Under the pieces are notes generated by a model. The model worked only from the letters and a program-made list of their open reading frames with translations, did not search any database and had not been told where the DNA came from. This document shows positions 16,875 through 25,940 of a stretch of DNA of 64,000 nucleotides, in pieces. The translations under genes and the position numbers were made by a program. Positions within the stretch are counted from its first letter, which is position 1; each line of letters begins with the position of its first letter. This stretch comes from Myxococcus landrumus (GTDB taxonomy: Bacteria; Myxococcota; Myxococcia; Myxococcales; Myxococcaceae), in NCBI RefSeq assembly GCF_017301635.1, contig NZ_CP071091.1:3112001-3176000 (forward strand), written 5' to 3'.

Positions 16875-17762
16875 ATGTCTATCGATAGCCGGGAACAGTG
16901 GCTCGAGTGCTCGCTCGGAGAGCTGACCGAGCGTTTCGTCACACAGGCGCACGCCGTCCCCTCCGGCCTCCTGGAAGCGCTCGACGCGGACCCGCGACGG
17001 GGCGCTCAATCCCTTGCCCGTCGCATCCGGGCTCGCCAGGAGCGCAACCGCTCCGAGGGCCAGCGCCTGCGCCACCTGCTGCGCTTCGAGATGGAGCTGT
17101 GGGAGCAGGGGCACACCCACGTCGCGGGCGTGGACGAGGCGGGCATGGCGCCGCTCGCGGGCCCCGTCGTCGCGGCCGCGGCCGTGTTGCCCAAGAGCTA
17201 CCGGCTCAAGGGACTGGACGACTCGAAGAAGGTGCTGGACGCGGAGAAGCGTGAGGCGCTCGCGGTCGCCATCAAGCGCGACGCGGTGGCCTGGGCCGTG
17301 GGCCACGCGGAGGTCGAGGAGATCGACCGCATCAACATCTACCACGCGGGCCTGTTGGCCATGCGCCGCGCGGTGGAGGGCCTGGGGCTGAAGCCGGACT
17401 ATGTGCTGGTGGACGCTCGGACCATTCCGGAGTGCCCCGCACCCCAGCGCGGAATCATCAAGGGCGACTCGCTCTCCATGAGCATCGCGGCGGCCTCCAT
17501 CCTCGCGAAGACGACGCGCGACAGGCTGATGGGAGAGCTGGACACGCGCTACCCGGGCTATGGCCTGGCGCAGCACAAGGGCTACCCGACGCCGCACCAC
17601 ATCCAGGCGCTGCGCGAGAAGGGCGTGCTGCCCATCCACCGTCGCAGCTTCGGCCCGGTGCGCGAGGTGCTGGGGTTGGTGGCGCCCGCTCCCGCGAATG
17701 TCCCCTCCGCGCAAGCGGAGCTGTTCGACCTCGCGCCCGCTCCCGGACGGAGGCGGCCATGA
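16875..17762 (+). CDS. rnhB: Ribonuclease HII
   Basis: A 295-residue RNase HII, which cuts 5' of ribonucleotides in DNA. An N-terminal helical extension of about 80 residues resembles the one in Bacillus-type RNase HII. The catalytic core begins with GVDEAG at about residues 85-90; the other acidic positions are in YVLVDAR and [23 protein letters not shown], and the [14 protein letters not shown] segment is conserved. The usual GRG junction-reading motif (DEAGRGPLAGP) is GMA here ([11 protein letters not shown]), which is unusual. A short Pro/Ala tail follows the core. The next gene overlaps by ATGA. A perfect 6-bp inverted repeat, CTACCG/CGGTAG at 16842-16856, lies 18 bases before the start, and no clear ribosome-binding site is visible. 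Confidence 0.92.
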   Translation: MSIDSREQWLECSLGELTERFVTQAHAVPSGLLEALDADPRRGAQSLARRIRARQERNRSEGQRLRHLLRFEMELWEQGHTHVAGVDEAGMAPLAGPVVAAAAVLPKSYRLKGLDDSKKVLDAEKREALAVAIKRDAVAWAVGHAEVEEIDRINIYHAGLLAMRRAVEGLGLKPDYVLVDARTIPECPAPQRGIIKGDSLSMSIAAASILAKTTRDRLMGELDTRYPGYGLAQHKGYPTPHHIQALREKGVLPIHRRSFGPVREVLGLVAPAPANVPSAQAELFDLAPAPGRRRP

Positions 17763-18394
17763 GCTCGGACCGGGACATCGACGGGTGGCTGTCGGACCGG
17801 GGCATCACCCTGACCGACGCGAGACAACGTGCGCGCGCGGTGCTCGAGGACGCGGGCCTCACCCGTCCCGGCAAGCTGCGCATGAGCGAGCCGAAGCTGC
17901 ACAAGGCGGCGGAGGTGCTCGCGGGGCGCTTCTTCCCCGTGTGCGCGGACGGCGCGTGCATCAAGGTCGCGCAGGCCAGCGGACGCGAGCCCTTGCGCGT
18001 GGAGCCTCGCAGTCATTGCGCGCGGTGCGGAGGCTCGGCCAACCACCGCGCGGAGGTGGCCTTCGTGGAGAGCTGTCACCGCCACGGCGTGCGCCGCGTG
18101 GTGGTGGTGGGCGGCTCCCCCGCGGTGCGCGAGGAGCTGGAGGAGAAGCTGGGGCACCACATCGACCTGCGCATGGTGGATGGCACCGAGCGGCGGACGG
18201 CGGACCGGGCTCGCAGCGACCTGGACTGGGCGGACCTGGTGCTGGTGTGGGGCGCCACGGAGCTGCACCACAAGGTCAGCGGGCACTACACCCATGGCGG
18301 TCCGGCCTACAGCCACAAGGTGGTCCACGTGGTGCGACGGGGTGTCGCGGCGCTGCTCGAGGAAGGGATGACCCACCTGGCGCGCTCGCGCTGA
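17759..18394 (+). CDS. Cys-motif protein coupled to rnhB, DUF2325-like C-terminus, unknown function
   Basis: 211 residues from ATG 17759, overlapping the rnhB stop by four bases. The N-terminal helical part ([25 protein letters not shown]) is followed by four cysteines in CADGAC and HCARCGG, a probable zinc site. A Rossmann-like C-terminal half ([21 protein letters not shown], then [20 protein letters not shown]) is similar in layout to DUF2325. No family was recognised with certainty. The strict coupling to RNase HII suggests a nucleic-acid or repair role. A 10-bp-stem hairpin follows its stop. Confidence 0.78.
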   Translation: MSSDRDIDGWLSDRGITLTDARQRARAVLEDAGLTRPGKLRMSEPKLHKAAEVLAGRFFPVCADGACIKVAQASGREPLRVEPRSHCARCGGSANHRAEVAFVESCHRHGVRRVVVVGGSPAVREELEEKLGHHIDLRMVDGTERRTADRARSDLDWADLVLVWGATELHHKVSGHYTHGGPAYSHKVVHVVRRGVAALLEEGMTHLARSR

Positions 18395-18407
18395 CCGGTG
18401 GACAGAA

Positions 18408-18434
18408 CCCACGCCGGCCTTGCTCCGGCGTGGG
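18408..18434 (+). terminator. Hairpin after the rnhB-coupled gene
   Basis: CCCACGCCGG (18408-18417) and CCGGCGTGGG (18425-18434) form a perfect 10-bp stem with a 7-base loop, 13 bases after the stop at 18394 and 20 bases before the next start. There is no T tract, so it may be a Rho-aided or partial terminator. Confidence 0.5.
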
Positions 18435-18454
18435 CCCGAGGTCAGTCTTCACAC

Positions 18455-19084
18455 ATGAAGACCGAGCTCATCCTGCTGCGGCACGGCGAGACGGAGTGGA
18501 ATGCCCTGGGGCTGCTCCAGGGCCACCGCGACAGTCCGCTCAGCACCGAGGGGCTGCGACAGGCGGACGCGCTCGCGACGCGGCTGTCCACCCTCTCCTT
18601 CAGCGCGCTGTACAGCAGCGACCTGGGCCGGGCCCTCGAGACGGCCCGGCGCATCGCCACCCGCACGGGCCACGAGGTCCACGCCGATGCCCGGCTGAGG
18701 GAGCGGGGCCTGGGCCTCCTCGAGGGCCTCACCCGCGACGAGGCGCGCCAGCGCCACCCCGACATCTTCGGCGAGTACGCCACCAACTCACCGGACTACG
18801 TCGTGCCCGGGGGCGAGAGCGCCTCCCAGCGCTTGGGTCACGCGGTGGAGTGCCTGGGTGAAGTGGGCCAGCGGCACCCCGGCGAGCGCGTGGTGGTCGT
18901 CACGCATGGCGGAGTGCTCAGCAGCTTCTTCCGCCACAGCCTGGGGATTCCGCCCAACACGCCGCGCGCGTTCAGCGTCCGCAACGCCTGCTGGAACCAG
19001 TTCGACTACCACCAGGGTTCCTTCGTCCTGGTGACGTGGGGCGACCTCACGCACCTGCGCGACGCCAGCCGCGACGACCCGTGA
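18455..19084 (+). CDS. Histidine phosphatase family protein (phosphoglycerate-mutase-like)
   Basis: 209 residues from ATG 18455. It has the family's LLRHGETEWN motif at the N-terminus with the catalytic His, the GHRDSPLSTEGLRQA substrate loop, the FSALYSSDLGRALETA Arg motif, a catalytic acid in ARLRERGLGLLEGLT, and the second histidine in VVVVTHGGVLSSF. Members include cofactor-dependent phosphoglycerate mutases, alpha-ribazole phosphatase (CobC) and other phosphatases; the substrate cannot be told from sequence. It lies between two hairpins and is probably a single-gene transcript. Confidence 0.88.
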   Translation: MKTELILLRHGETEWNALGLLQGHRDSPLSTEGLRQADALATRLSTLSFSALYSSDLGRALETARRIATRTGHEVHADARLRERGLGLLEGLTRDEARQRHPDIFGEYATNSPDYVVPGGESASQRLGHAVECLGEVGQRHPGERVVVVTHGGVLSSFFRHSLGIPPNTPRAFSVRNACWNQFDYHQGSFVLVTWGDLTHLRDASRDDP

Positions 19085-19097
19085 CTCCCGGGGGGCT

Positions 19098-19117
19098 GGC
19101 CTCTCACGCGAGAGGCC
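19098..19117. terminator. Bidirectional terminator hairpin between convergent genes
   Basis: GGCCTCTC (19098-19105), ACGC loop, GAGAGGCC (19110-19117): a perfect 8-bp stem with a tetraloop, placed between the convergent stops at 19084 and 19133. No T tract on either side. Confidence 0.55.
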
Positions 19118-19132
19118 GTCACCCGAGCCACT

Positions 19133-20494
19133 TCACACCTGCGCGCGAGGATTCGTCTCGACGCGCAGGGAGCGCAGCGGACTGGGCTGCGGCGCCTCCA
19201 GCAGTTGGCGAGCCTCCTCGACGGCGTCCATCACCACCTGGGCGCCGTGCCGCATCTGCGCCACGGAGTGCGACGCCATCACCTGCATGCGGAAGCGCGA
19301 CTCGCGGATGCGCACCGCGGGGTACTCCACCAGGTTGGGGAACACGCCGCGCTCGAACACCAGCTTGGACGCGACGCGCGCCACCTTCGGGTCGCCCAGC
19401 GGCACGGGCACCACGTTGGACGGCTCGCCCAGACACTTCACCCCGCGCTCGGCGAACGCGGAGCGCAGCGCGAGGATGTTCTCCATCGCCTTGGCCCGCA
19501 GCGCGTCTCCCTCGGGAGAGCGGACGATGCGCAGCGACTCCAGCGCCACCGCGGCCTGCACGGGGAGAATCGCGTTGGAGAAGATGTGGGGCCCACCCAT
19601 GACTCGCACGAACTGGCGCACCGCCGCCGAGCGCGTCGCCACGAAGCCGCCGTTGGACGAGAACGTCTTGGAGAAGGAGCCCACCACCAGGTCCACCTTC
19701 CCCAGCAGATTCTGCGCGCCCAGGCTGCCGGTGCCCGACGGGCCCAGCGCTCCCAGGTCATGCGCCACGTCCACCAGCAGCGTCGCGCCGTATTCGTGGC
19801 AGATGGACTGGAGCTCCTCGATGCGGGGCACGTCCGAGTCCATGGAGAACAGGCCCTCGGTGACGACGAGGATGCCATTGTCCACGTCGTGGGCCCGCAG
19901 TTCCTGGAGCTTGCGACGCATCGCGCGGTTGCTCAGGTGCGGAACGCGGCTGACCTTCTGTGTCGCCGCGCTGGCACCCTGCTGAAGGCTCGCGTGGGAC
20001 AGCGCGTCCAACACCACGTGGTCCTCGGGACGCACCAGCCCCGCGATGGCACCAAAGCCCGCGCCCCACCCCGTCGCGAACAGTGCCACGTGCGGCATCT
20101 TCAGATGCTCCCCAAGCGCCTGCTCCAACCGCAGCCCTGGCGTCGTGTTGCCACCAAACATCCCGGAGCCCGCACTGTGCACGCCGAAGTCACGGATGGC
20201 GCGGTGCGCCGCCTCCACCACCTCGGGATGCGTCGACAGCGACAAGTAGTCCTGCGAGCCGAAGTTCAATCCCTGCCGAGCCACGCCCCCCTCGCTGCGC
20301 ACGGCGCACTCCGCCGTGGGTGCCCCCTCCAGGCTGCGCGAGTATGGCCAAAGCCCCGACTGCCGCCGCGACTCCTGCCATTGGTAGAACGCCTCGGTCC
20401 GCGCCAACAGGTCCGGCCCGGTCGGGTGTGTGTAATTGGCGATGAAATGCGTGAACAAAGGCGAGTCGAGCTGATCGCGTAGATCCATGAACAC
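19133..20494 (-). CDS. PLP-dependent alpha-oxoamine synthase-like aminotransferase class I/II
   Basis: 453 residues from GTG 20494 (ATG 20488 is also possible). This is a fold-type I PLP enzyme of the AONS/KBL/SPT group: LNFGSQDYLSLSTHPEVVEA, the GVHSAGSGMFGGNTTPGLRLE segment, DALSHASLQQG, LLVDVAHDLGALG, and the PLP lysine in VVGSFSKTFSSNGG. Such enzymes condense an amino acid with an acyl-CoA (8-amino-7-oxononanoate, 2-amino-3-ketobutyrate or 3-ketosphinganine). The roughly 90-residue N-terminal extension (YTHPTGPDLLARTEAFYQWQ) is longer than in BioF or Kbl and closer to serine palmitoyltransferase-like enzymes. No biotin genes are near. A good minus-strand -35 box lies upstream. Confidence 0.87.
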   Translation of the reverse strand: MFMDLRDQLDSPLFTHFIANYTHPTGPDLLARTEAFYQWQESRRQSGLWPYSRSLEGAPTAECAVRSEGGVARQGLNFGSQDYLSLSTHPEVVEAAHRAIRDFGVHSAGSGMFGGNTTPGLRLEQALGEHLKMPHVALFATGWGAGFGAIAGLVRPEDHVVLDALSHASLQQGASAATQKVSRVPHLSNRAMRRKLQELRAHDVDNGILVVTEGLFSMDSDVPRIEELQSICHEYGATLLVDVAHDLGALGPSGTGSLGAQNLLGKVDLVVGSFSKTFSSNGGFVATRSAAVRQFVRVMGGPHIFSNAILPVQAAVALESLRIVRSPEGDALRAKAMENILALRSAFAERGVKCLGEPSNVVPVPLGDPKVARVASKLVFERGVFPNLVEYPAVRIRESRFRMQVMASHSVAQMRHGAQVVMDAVEEARQLLEAPQPSPLRSLRVETNPRAQV

Positions 20495-20568
20495 ATCCGC
20501 TTCCGCTGAGGAGGGGAACGACGCAGGAGGGGACCTGAAGCGTCGCGCTCAAGCGATGAGCGCGGCCT

Positions 20569-20597
20569 TTAATGCCCCTGCATCTTTCCAGTGTCAA
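20569..20597 (-). promoter_or_regulatory. Candidate promoter of the oxoamine-synthase-like gene
   Basis: On the minus strand a perfect TTGACA (20597-20592) is followed after 17 bases by CATTAA (20574-20569), about 75 bases before the start codon. It lies in a stretch (about 20570-20700) clearly richer in A/T than the flanking genes, as expected for a promoter. Confidence 0.45.
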
Positions 20598-20721
20598 CAA
20601 CTCCTCATAAAGCGATTATTTCGGATTGTTAGCGATTGGCAGACATTGGAGCTTGATAGCAACTTGATTTCACCTGCAACACAAGACAGCGAAAGCGGCC
20701 TGGACCAAGGCCAGACGCCCT

Positions 20722-20758
20722 CGGGTGGGCGGAGGCACGAAGCGCTCCCGCCCACCCG
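20722..20758 (-). terminator. Hairpin after acetyl-CoA synthetase
   Basis: CGGGTGGGCGG (20722-20732) and CCGCCCACCCG (20748-20758) make a perfect 11-bp GC stem with a 15-base loop, 11 bases beyond the acs stop (20770). There is no T tract; it is the likely end of the acs transcript. Confidence 0.6.
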
Positions 20759-20769
20759 TCGGCGGCGTA

Positions 20770-22728
20770 CTACTCCTCGTTCTGCTGGAGGGCCGCGAGG
20801 ACGTTGAGGTCCTCGAGGGTGGTGGTGTCCTGCGAGGACTTCTTGCCCGCGGCGACATCGCGCAGCAGCCGCCGCATGATTTTTCCGGAGCGCGTCTTGG
20901 GCAGGCCCTCGGCGAAGCGAATCTCGTCCGGACGGGCGATGGCGCCAATCTCCTTGGAGACGTGCTGGGCCAGCTCCTTCTTGAGCTCGGCCGAGGGCGC
21001 GTTGCCGTTCTTCAACGTGACGAAGGCGACCAGCGCGGTGCCCTTCAAGTCATCGGGGCGCCCCACCACGGCGGCCTCGGACACCCGCGGGTGCGCGACG
21101 AGCGCGCTCTCCACCTCGGCGGTGCCCAGGCGGTGTCCGGCCACGTTGACGACGTCATCCACGCGGCCCATCAACCAGAAGTACCCATCCGCGTCCGTGC
21201 GAGCGCCGTCTCCGGTGAAGTACTTGCCGGGCAGCTCGCTGAAGTACGTGCGCGTGTAGCGCTCCGGGTCGCCGTACACGGTGCGCAGCATGGAGGGCCA
21301 CGGGCGGGTGATGAAGAGCAGGCCGCCCTGCCCTCGCGGCACCGTGTTGCCCTGACGGTCCAGGATCTCCGCGTGGATGCCCGGCAACGGCAGCGTGGCT
21401 GAACCCGGCTTGGTGGGCGTGGCCCCCGGCAGCGGCGAAATCATGATGGACCCCGTCTCGGTCTGCCACCACGTGTCCACGACGGGGCAGCGCCCCTGGC
21501 CGATGACGTCGCGGTACCACATCCACGCCTCGGGATTGATGGGCTCGCCCACGCTGCCCAGCAGGCGCAGCGAGGACAAATCCTTCTGGCGAGGGATGTC
21601 ATCGCCCAGCCGCATGAAGGCGCGGATGGCGGTGGGCGCGGTGTAGAGGATGGTGGCCTTGTAGCGCTCGATGATGTCCCAGAAGCGGGCAGGTCCCGGG
21701 TGGGTGGGCGCGCCCTCGTAGACGATGGTCGTCACGCCGTTCATCAGCGGCCCGTAGACGACGTAGCTGTGCCCCGTCACCCAGCCCACGTCGGCGGTGC
21801 ACCAGTAGACGTCGTCCTCGCGCAGGTCGAACACCCAGCGCGTGGTGAGCGACGCGTTCACCGCGAAGCCCGCGGTGGTGTGCAGCACGCCCTTGGGCTT
21901 TCCGGTGGAGCCGGAGGTGTAGAGGATGAACAGCGGGTGCTCGCTCTCCACCCACTCCGGCTCGCAGACGTCGGACTGGCCCTTCACCAGCGCGTCCCAC
22001 GCCACGTAGCGAGGGCCCGGCAAGGCCGGTGCGTCCGTCGAGGTGCGCCGCGCCACGACCACCTTCTCCACGGTGGGCATGTTCTTGAGCGCCTGCTCCA
22101 CGTTCTTCAGGAGCGGCACCACCGCGCCCTTGCGCCAGCCTCCGTCCGCGGTGAGCACCACCCGGGCGCCCGCGTCGTTCATGCGCTCCTGGAGGGCCTC
22201 GGCGGAGAAGCCACCGAACACCACCGAGTGCACCGCGCCGATGCGCGCGCACGCCAGCATGGCCACCACGGCCTCGGGCACCATGGGCAGGTAGATGCCC
22301 ACGCGGTCACCCTTCTTGATGCCCAGCGACTTGAGGCCGTTGGCGAGGCGGTTCACCTCGACGGACAGCTCTCCGTAGGTGACGCTGCGGCGATCTCCAG
22401 GCTCACCCTCGAAGAGGATGGCGGGCTTGTCGCGGCGCGTGGCGAGGTGCCGGTCCAGACAGTTGTAGGCCAGGTTGGTGCGGCCCTCGACGAACCACCG
22501 CGCGTGCGGCGGCTTCCAGTCGAGCACCGTCTGGAAGGGCTCCTTCCAGTAGAGCTCCTCGCGGGCACGGTCACCCCAGTACTTGTCGGGATTGCGAGCG
22601 GCCTCGTCCCAGAGCCGCTGGTAGTCCTCCATGCTGCGCAGGTGCGCGCGACGGGAGAACGCCTCGGGTGGGGGGAAGACGCGAGCCTCGGTGAGGACCG
22701 AGACAATCTCGTGCTGCGTTTCAGCCAT
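20770..22728 (-). CDS. acs: Acetyl-CoA synthetase (AMP-forming)
   Basis: 652 residues, the normal length. It makes acetyl-CoA from acetate, ATP and CoA through acetyl-AMP. Visible motifs: [19 protein letters not shown] (ATP-binding P-loop), [22 protein letters not shown], and the C-terminal [15 protein letters not shown] with the catalytic lysine near residue 614, the site inactivated by acetylation in the family. The start at ATG 22728 has GGAGGAG in front. A lipoprotein gene lies 66 bases upstream on the same strand. No acetate permease or acetyltransferase regulator is nearby. Confidence 0.96.
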   Translation of the reverse strand: MAETQHEIVSVLTEARVFPPPEAFSRRAHLRSMEDYQRLWDEAARNPDKYWGDRAREELYWKEPFQTVLDWKPPHARWFVEGRTNLAYNCLDRHLATRRDKPAILFEGEPGDRRSVTYGELSVEVNRLANGLKSLGIKKGDRVGIYLPMVPEAVVAMLACARIGAVHSVVFGGFSAEALQERMNDAGARVVLTADGGWRKGAVVPLLKNVEQALKNMPTVEKVVVARRTSTDAPALPGPRYVAWDALVKGQSDVCEPEWVESEHPLFILYTSGSTGKPKGVLHTTAGFAVNASLTTRWVFDLREDDVYWCTADVGWVTGHSYVVYGPLMNGVTTIVYEGAPTHPGPARFWDIIERYKATILYTAPTAIRAFMRLGDDIPRQKDLSSLRLLGSVGEPINPEAWMWYRDVIGQGRCPVVDTWWQTETGSIMISPLPGATPTKPGSATLPLPGIHAEILDRQGNTVPRGQGGLLFITRPWPSMLRTVYGDPERYTRTYFSELPGKYFTGDGARTDADGYFWLMGRVDDVVNVAGHRLGTAEVESALVAHPRVSEAAVVGRPDDLKGTALVAFVTLKNGNAPSAELKKELAQHVSKEIGAIARPDEIRFAEGLPKTRSGKIMRRLLRDVAAGKKSSQDTTTLEDLNVLAALQQNEE

Positions 22729-22794
22729 GGGCTCCTCCGCAGAATGGGCGACAGCCCCTCTGTTCTAGGAACCCACGAGGCCGGGCTCAAGCGG

Positions 22795-23286
22795 CTATTC
22801 GCAGCGTTTGGATTCCTTGACGGCTTCAAAACGCATCCACAGCTCGCAGGTGCATTCGGCCGGCCGCTGCTCGGCCTCGTAGCGCACGCGCATCACCCCG
22901 TCGAAGCCCGTGCGGCACTGCGTCGTCGCGTCGATGTGGATGCTGGCCTCGTCCAGCCGGCACTCCTGTCCTCGGACGGGGGCCACCGCGCTCACCACGT
23001 TCCCGTCGATGGAGAAGTCATCCCCTTCCGCGAGGAAGTAGCCGATGAGCTGGGTGTCGAGCAGGGCGAAGTCGAGGCGGACGACGCGTCCGGTGACCTG
23101 GAGAGTGCCGTGGAACTTGTCCTGGTTGGCGGGGTAGAGGCCGCACTCGTCGCGGAAGATCTCCACCGGAGTGAAGACGTAGTCGCCCCCATCCTGGTCG
23201 AAGGGCAGGCAGCCCGACATCACGCTCACGAGGAGGGCGGGCACGAGCAGGCGGAAGCGTCTCAGGGTGGACACGGCGCGCACCAT
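22795..23286 (-). CDS. Lipoprotein, unknown function
   Basis: 163 residues. The signal peptide ([18 protein letters not shown]) ends in a lipobox Cys. The mature part is beta-rich with six further Cys ([32 protein letters not shown]), suggesting disulfides and a secreted, compact domain. No known family was recognised. It is divergent from the Nudix gene (58 bases between starts) and upstream of acs. Confidence 0.78.
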   Translation of the reverse strand: MVRAVSTLRRFRLLVPALLVSVMSGCLPFDQDGGDYVFTPVEIFRDECGLYPANQDKFHGTLQVTGRVVRLDFALLDTQLIGYFLAEGDDFSIDGNVVSAVAPVRGQECRLDEASIHIDATTQCRTGFDGVMRVRYEAEQRPAECTCELWMRFEAVKESKRCE

Positions 23287-23344
23287 ACCTCACGAATGCA
23301 TCGAGTGCAGTGCGCTCGGGGCGGTCGAGGGTAGACTGGGGGCC

Positions 23345-23767
23345 ATGCCCGAATACCGCAACCCCAAGCCCACCGTGGACTGCATCATCGAGCTGTCGGG
23401 TGAACGCATCGTCCTCATCCGCCGCGCGAATCCTCCCCTCGGGTGGGCGCTGCCAGGCGGCTTCGTGGACGAGGGCGAGCCCCTGGACGCGGCGGCCATC
23501 CGCGAGGTGAAGGAGGAGACGGGCATGGACGTGAAGCTGGTGGAGCAGTTCTTCACGTACTCGGACCCCAAGCGCGACCCGAGGCAACACACGCTGTCGA
23601 CGGTGTACATCGGCACGGCGCAGGGAGAGCCCCAGGGTTCGGATGATGCGGCGGAGGCGCGGACGTTCCGGCTCGACGCCCTGCCCCAGGACCTGTGCTT
23701 CGACCACGGCACCATTCTCTCCGACTACCTGGCCTACAAGCGGACCGGCCAGCGGCGGAAGTTGTAG
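23345..23767 (+). CDS. Nudix hydrolase
   Basis: 140 residues from ATG 23345. The Nudix box is complete: [20 protein letters not shown] followed by ETGM, i.e. Gx5Ex7REVxEETGM with the metal-binding glutamates. The N-terminal [10 protein letters not shown] and GWALPGGF are typical of the ADP-ribose pyrophosphatase/MutT-like group. The substrate (ADP-ribose, oxidised nucleotide or other nucleoside diphosphate derivative) is undetermined. The site-2 protease gene begins 15 bases after its stop, so the two are probably co-transcribed. Confidence 0.92.
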   Translation: MPEYRNPKPTVDCIIELSGERIVLIRRANPPLGWALPGGFVDEGEPLDAAAIREVKEETGMDVKLVEQFFTYSDPKRDPRQHTLSTVYIGTAQGEPQGSDDAAEARTFRLDALPQDLCFDHGTILSDYLAYKRTGQRRKL

Positions 23768-23782
23768 GAGCCGTCGTCCGGG

Positions 23783-25750
23783 ATGCATTACGCGCTCGTT
23801 CTGCTCGCCCTGGGGGCGCTGCTCGCCCTACATGAGTTGGGGCACCTTGTCGCCGCGCGATTGCTCGGCGTGCGGGTGCCCAGGTTCGTGTTCGGGTTTG
23901 GTCCGCCCATGGCGTCCTTCCGGTTGGGGGGGACGCAGTTCGTCGTGGGCGCGGTTCCCCTGGGCGCCACGGTGCACATCCAGGGGATGAATCCCCACCG
24001 CGCGGACGCGGCGGAGGCGGCGAGCTTCCAGACCCTGGGCCCCGTGCGGCGCGCGCTCATCATCCTGGCGGGCCCGCTGACGAACTACCTCTTCGCGTTG
24101 GGGGTCCTCTTCGCGCTGTACACGTCCGGCACGCACGTGGTGGTGCCGCTGACGGTGGGCACGGTGCGGCCGGGCTCGGAGGCGGCTCGGGCGCAGTTGC
24201 TGCCGGGTGACCGCATCGACATGGTGGATGGGCAGTCCCTGCGGAACTGGACGGAGTTCGTCGAGAAGGTGGCGGTGGGCGTGGGGCGCCCGCTCGAGTT
24301 GCGAGTGGAGCGACATGGCGAGGCGCGCACGGTGACGGTGCGTCCGCGTCCGGATGAGCAGGGCGAGGGACGCATTGGCGTGAGTCAGCAGTATGTGTAC
24401 CGCACGCATGCGCCCGGCGAGGCGCTGAGACATTCGGTGGTGCACACGATGAACATCGCCTCCGAGGGCGTGGCGATGTTCCTGCGGCTGGCCCAAGGTG
24501 ATCCGGCGCATGGAGGGCCCACGGGGCCCGGTGCGTTGGTGCGACAGGAGTCGTCGGACGCGGCTTCGTCGGGGCTGGACTCGGTGCTGCGGGCCTTGGT
24601 GGCGGCGTCGGTGGCGCTGGCGTTGCTGACGCTGTTGCCAGTTCCCGGGCTGGATGGCGGGCGCGTGCTGTTGCTGATGGTCGAGGCGGTGAGTGGACGC
24701 AGGCTGCCGCCTCGGGTGGAGACCCTCGCGCAGACGGTGGGGTTCCTCGCGATCTCCGCGATCATCGTCGCGGTGGCGGCCGCGGAGATTCGCAGCGCAT
24801 TGCCGGAACGATTCAAGTCCAAGCCGCAGACAGCGGGAGTTCCCGCGGAATCAGTGCCTCAAGGGCTGGGGGTTGCGGGTGGAGCCGTGGCACCTGCCAC
24901 GGCGGGGGGCTCCTCGACGACGAGCCCGGGGGCTTCCGCGACGGCACCCGGCGCGCAACAGGGCACTCCTGCCGCGACTCCACCAACGGGCGTGGGCGCG
25001 CCCACCGCCACTCCGTCAACAAACACTTCGGGGACGACGGCAGCACCGGCGACGGGCACTGCTACCGCGACCCCGCCATCTGCGGGAGGCGTAGCACCTG
25101 CGGCGGGCACGACCACCGCGACCGCGTCACCCGCGGGCGGCGTAGCACCTGCGGCGGGCACGACCACCGCGACCGCGTCACCCGCGGGCGGCGTAGCACC
25201 TGCGACCTCGTCACCTGCAACGGGTACAAACACCGCGACCCCGTCACCGGCGGGAGGCGTAGCACCTGCGACTTCCTCACCTGCGACAGGTACAAACACC
25301 ACGCCCCCGTCACCTGCGGGTGGCGTAGCACCTGCGACCTCGTCACCTGCGGCGGGCACGACCACCGCGACGCCTGCGAACGCTCGAGATGCCGCTCCTA
25401 CGACTCCCTCGGCGGTCGCGGGTACACCCTCCGCTTCGGCCAAATCGCAGGAGATGACATCAGCAACTCCGTCACCGGTAGCAGGGGCAACACCTGCGAC
25501 CGGGGCTGCCTCCTCGTCCCCAGCCACATCGACGCGCTCGTTGCCGCCGGCACCTTCAGGCGCCGCGGCGGCCCAAACTCCCACGGCACCAGCACCCACA
25601 GGAGCGGCACCTTCAGGTGCGTCGGACTCCTCGGCGACTTCGTCGAAGGTGGGAGCAGCATCTTCGGGTGCGGCAACACCCACAGCGGCGCCACCGAAGC
25701 CCGCCACCACAGGCAGCCCTCCGACTGTGAGCGGTCCTCCCACGCAATAG
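23783..25750 (+). CDS. M50 family site-2 metalloprotease (RseP-like) with long repetitive Ala/Thr/Pro tail
   Basis: 655 residues. The first 345 form an intramembrane zinc protease: HELGH at residues 17-21 inside the first membrane helix, FGFGPP and VPLGATVHIQGMN, a single PDZ domain (about 125-200; VRPGSEAARAQLLPGDRI), and LLPVPGLDGGRVL with the third ligand near 289. Residues about 350-655 are a low-complexity Ala/Thr/Ser/Pro/Gly tail built partly from tandem repeats (17-residue GVAPAAGTTTATASPAG units). Such a tail is not part of known RseP proteins. The topology of the last helix decides whether it faces the cytoplasm or periplasm. It follows the Nudix gene by 15 bases; a second M50 protease in this window (33856-35493) is the more canonical RseP. 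Confidence 0.88.
   Translation: MHYALVLLALGALLALHELGHLVAARLLGVRVPRFVFGFGPPMASFRLGGTQFVVGAVPLGATVHIQGMNPHRADAAEAASFQTLGPVRRALIILAGPLTNYLFALGVLFALYTSGTHVVVPLTVGTVRPGSEAARAQLLPGDRIDMVDGQSLRNWTEFVEKVAVGVGRPLELRVERHGEARTVTVRPRPDEQGEGRIGVSQQYVYRTHAPGEALRHSVVHTMNIASEGVAMFLRLAQGDPAHGGPTGPGALVRQESSDAASSGLDSVLRALVAASVALALLTLLPVPGLDGGRVLLLMVEAVSGRRLPPRVETLAQTVGFLAISAIIVAVAAAEIRSALPERFKSKPQTAGVPAESVPQGLGVAGGAVAPATAGGSSTTSPGASATAPGAQQGTPAATPPTGVGAPTATPSTNTSGTTAAPATGTATATPPSAGGVAPAAGTTTATASPAGGVAPAAGTTTATASPAGGVAPATSSPATGTNTATPSPAGGVAPATSSPATGTNTTPPSPAGGVAPATSSPAAGTTTATPANARDAAPTTPSAVAGTPSASAKSQEMTSATPSPVAGATPATGAASSSPATSTRSLPPAPSGAAAAQTPTAPAPTGAAPSGASDSSATSSKVGAASSGAATPTAAPPKPATTGSPPTVSGPPTQ
25089..25388 (+). 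repeat. In-frame tandem repeats in the M50 protease gene
   Basis: A perfect 51-base tandem duplication (25089-25139 and 25140-25190) starting GCGTAGCACC is followed by 66-base units at 25191-25256 and 25257-25322 and a partial unit to about 25388, each starting with the same GCGTAGCACC. All are multiples of three, so the frame is kept. Copy number is likely to vary between strains. Confidence 0.9.
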
Positions 25751-25940
25751 ACAGGGAGGCCCCGCGACTCGGGGCCGCTCGGTCCCCCCGCGCCACGTCA
25801 TCGAGCGCTGCCTCAGCAGCCCCGTTACTCGTTCTCGGAACCTACGCCAGCCCCAGGTTGTCCGGAGAGCGGGCGGGCACGCGCTGTCCACCCGTGGGCT
25901 TCCAAGCGAGTTGCCGAGGCCAGGAGCCATCAGGACGCAT

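Noticed and set aside
16697..16888. Small plus-strand open frames before rnhB
   Set aside because: Several overlapping frames in the same stretch, none with a ribosome-binding site or protein-like composition.
25089..25388. Direct repeats considered as a CRISPR array
   Set aside because: The units are contiguous, in-frame and without unique spacers, so they are a protein-coding tandem repeat.
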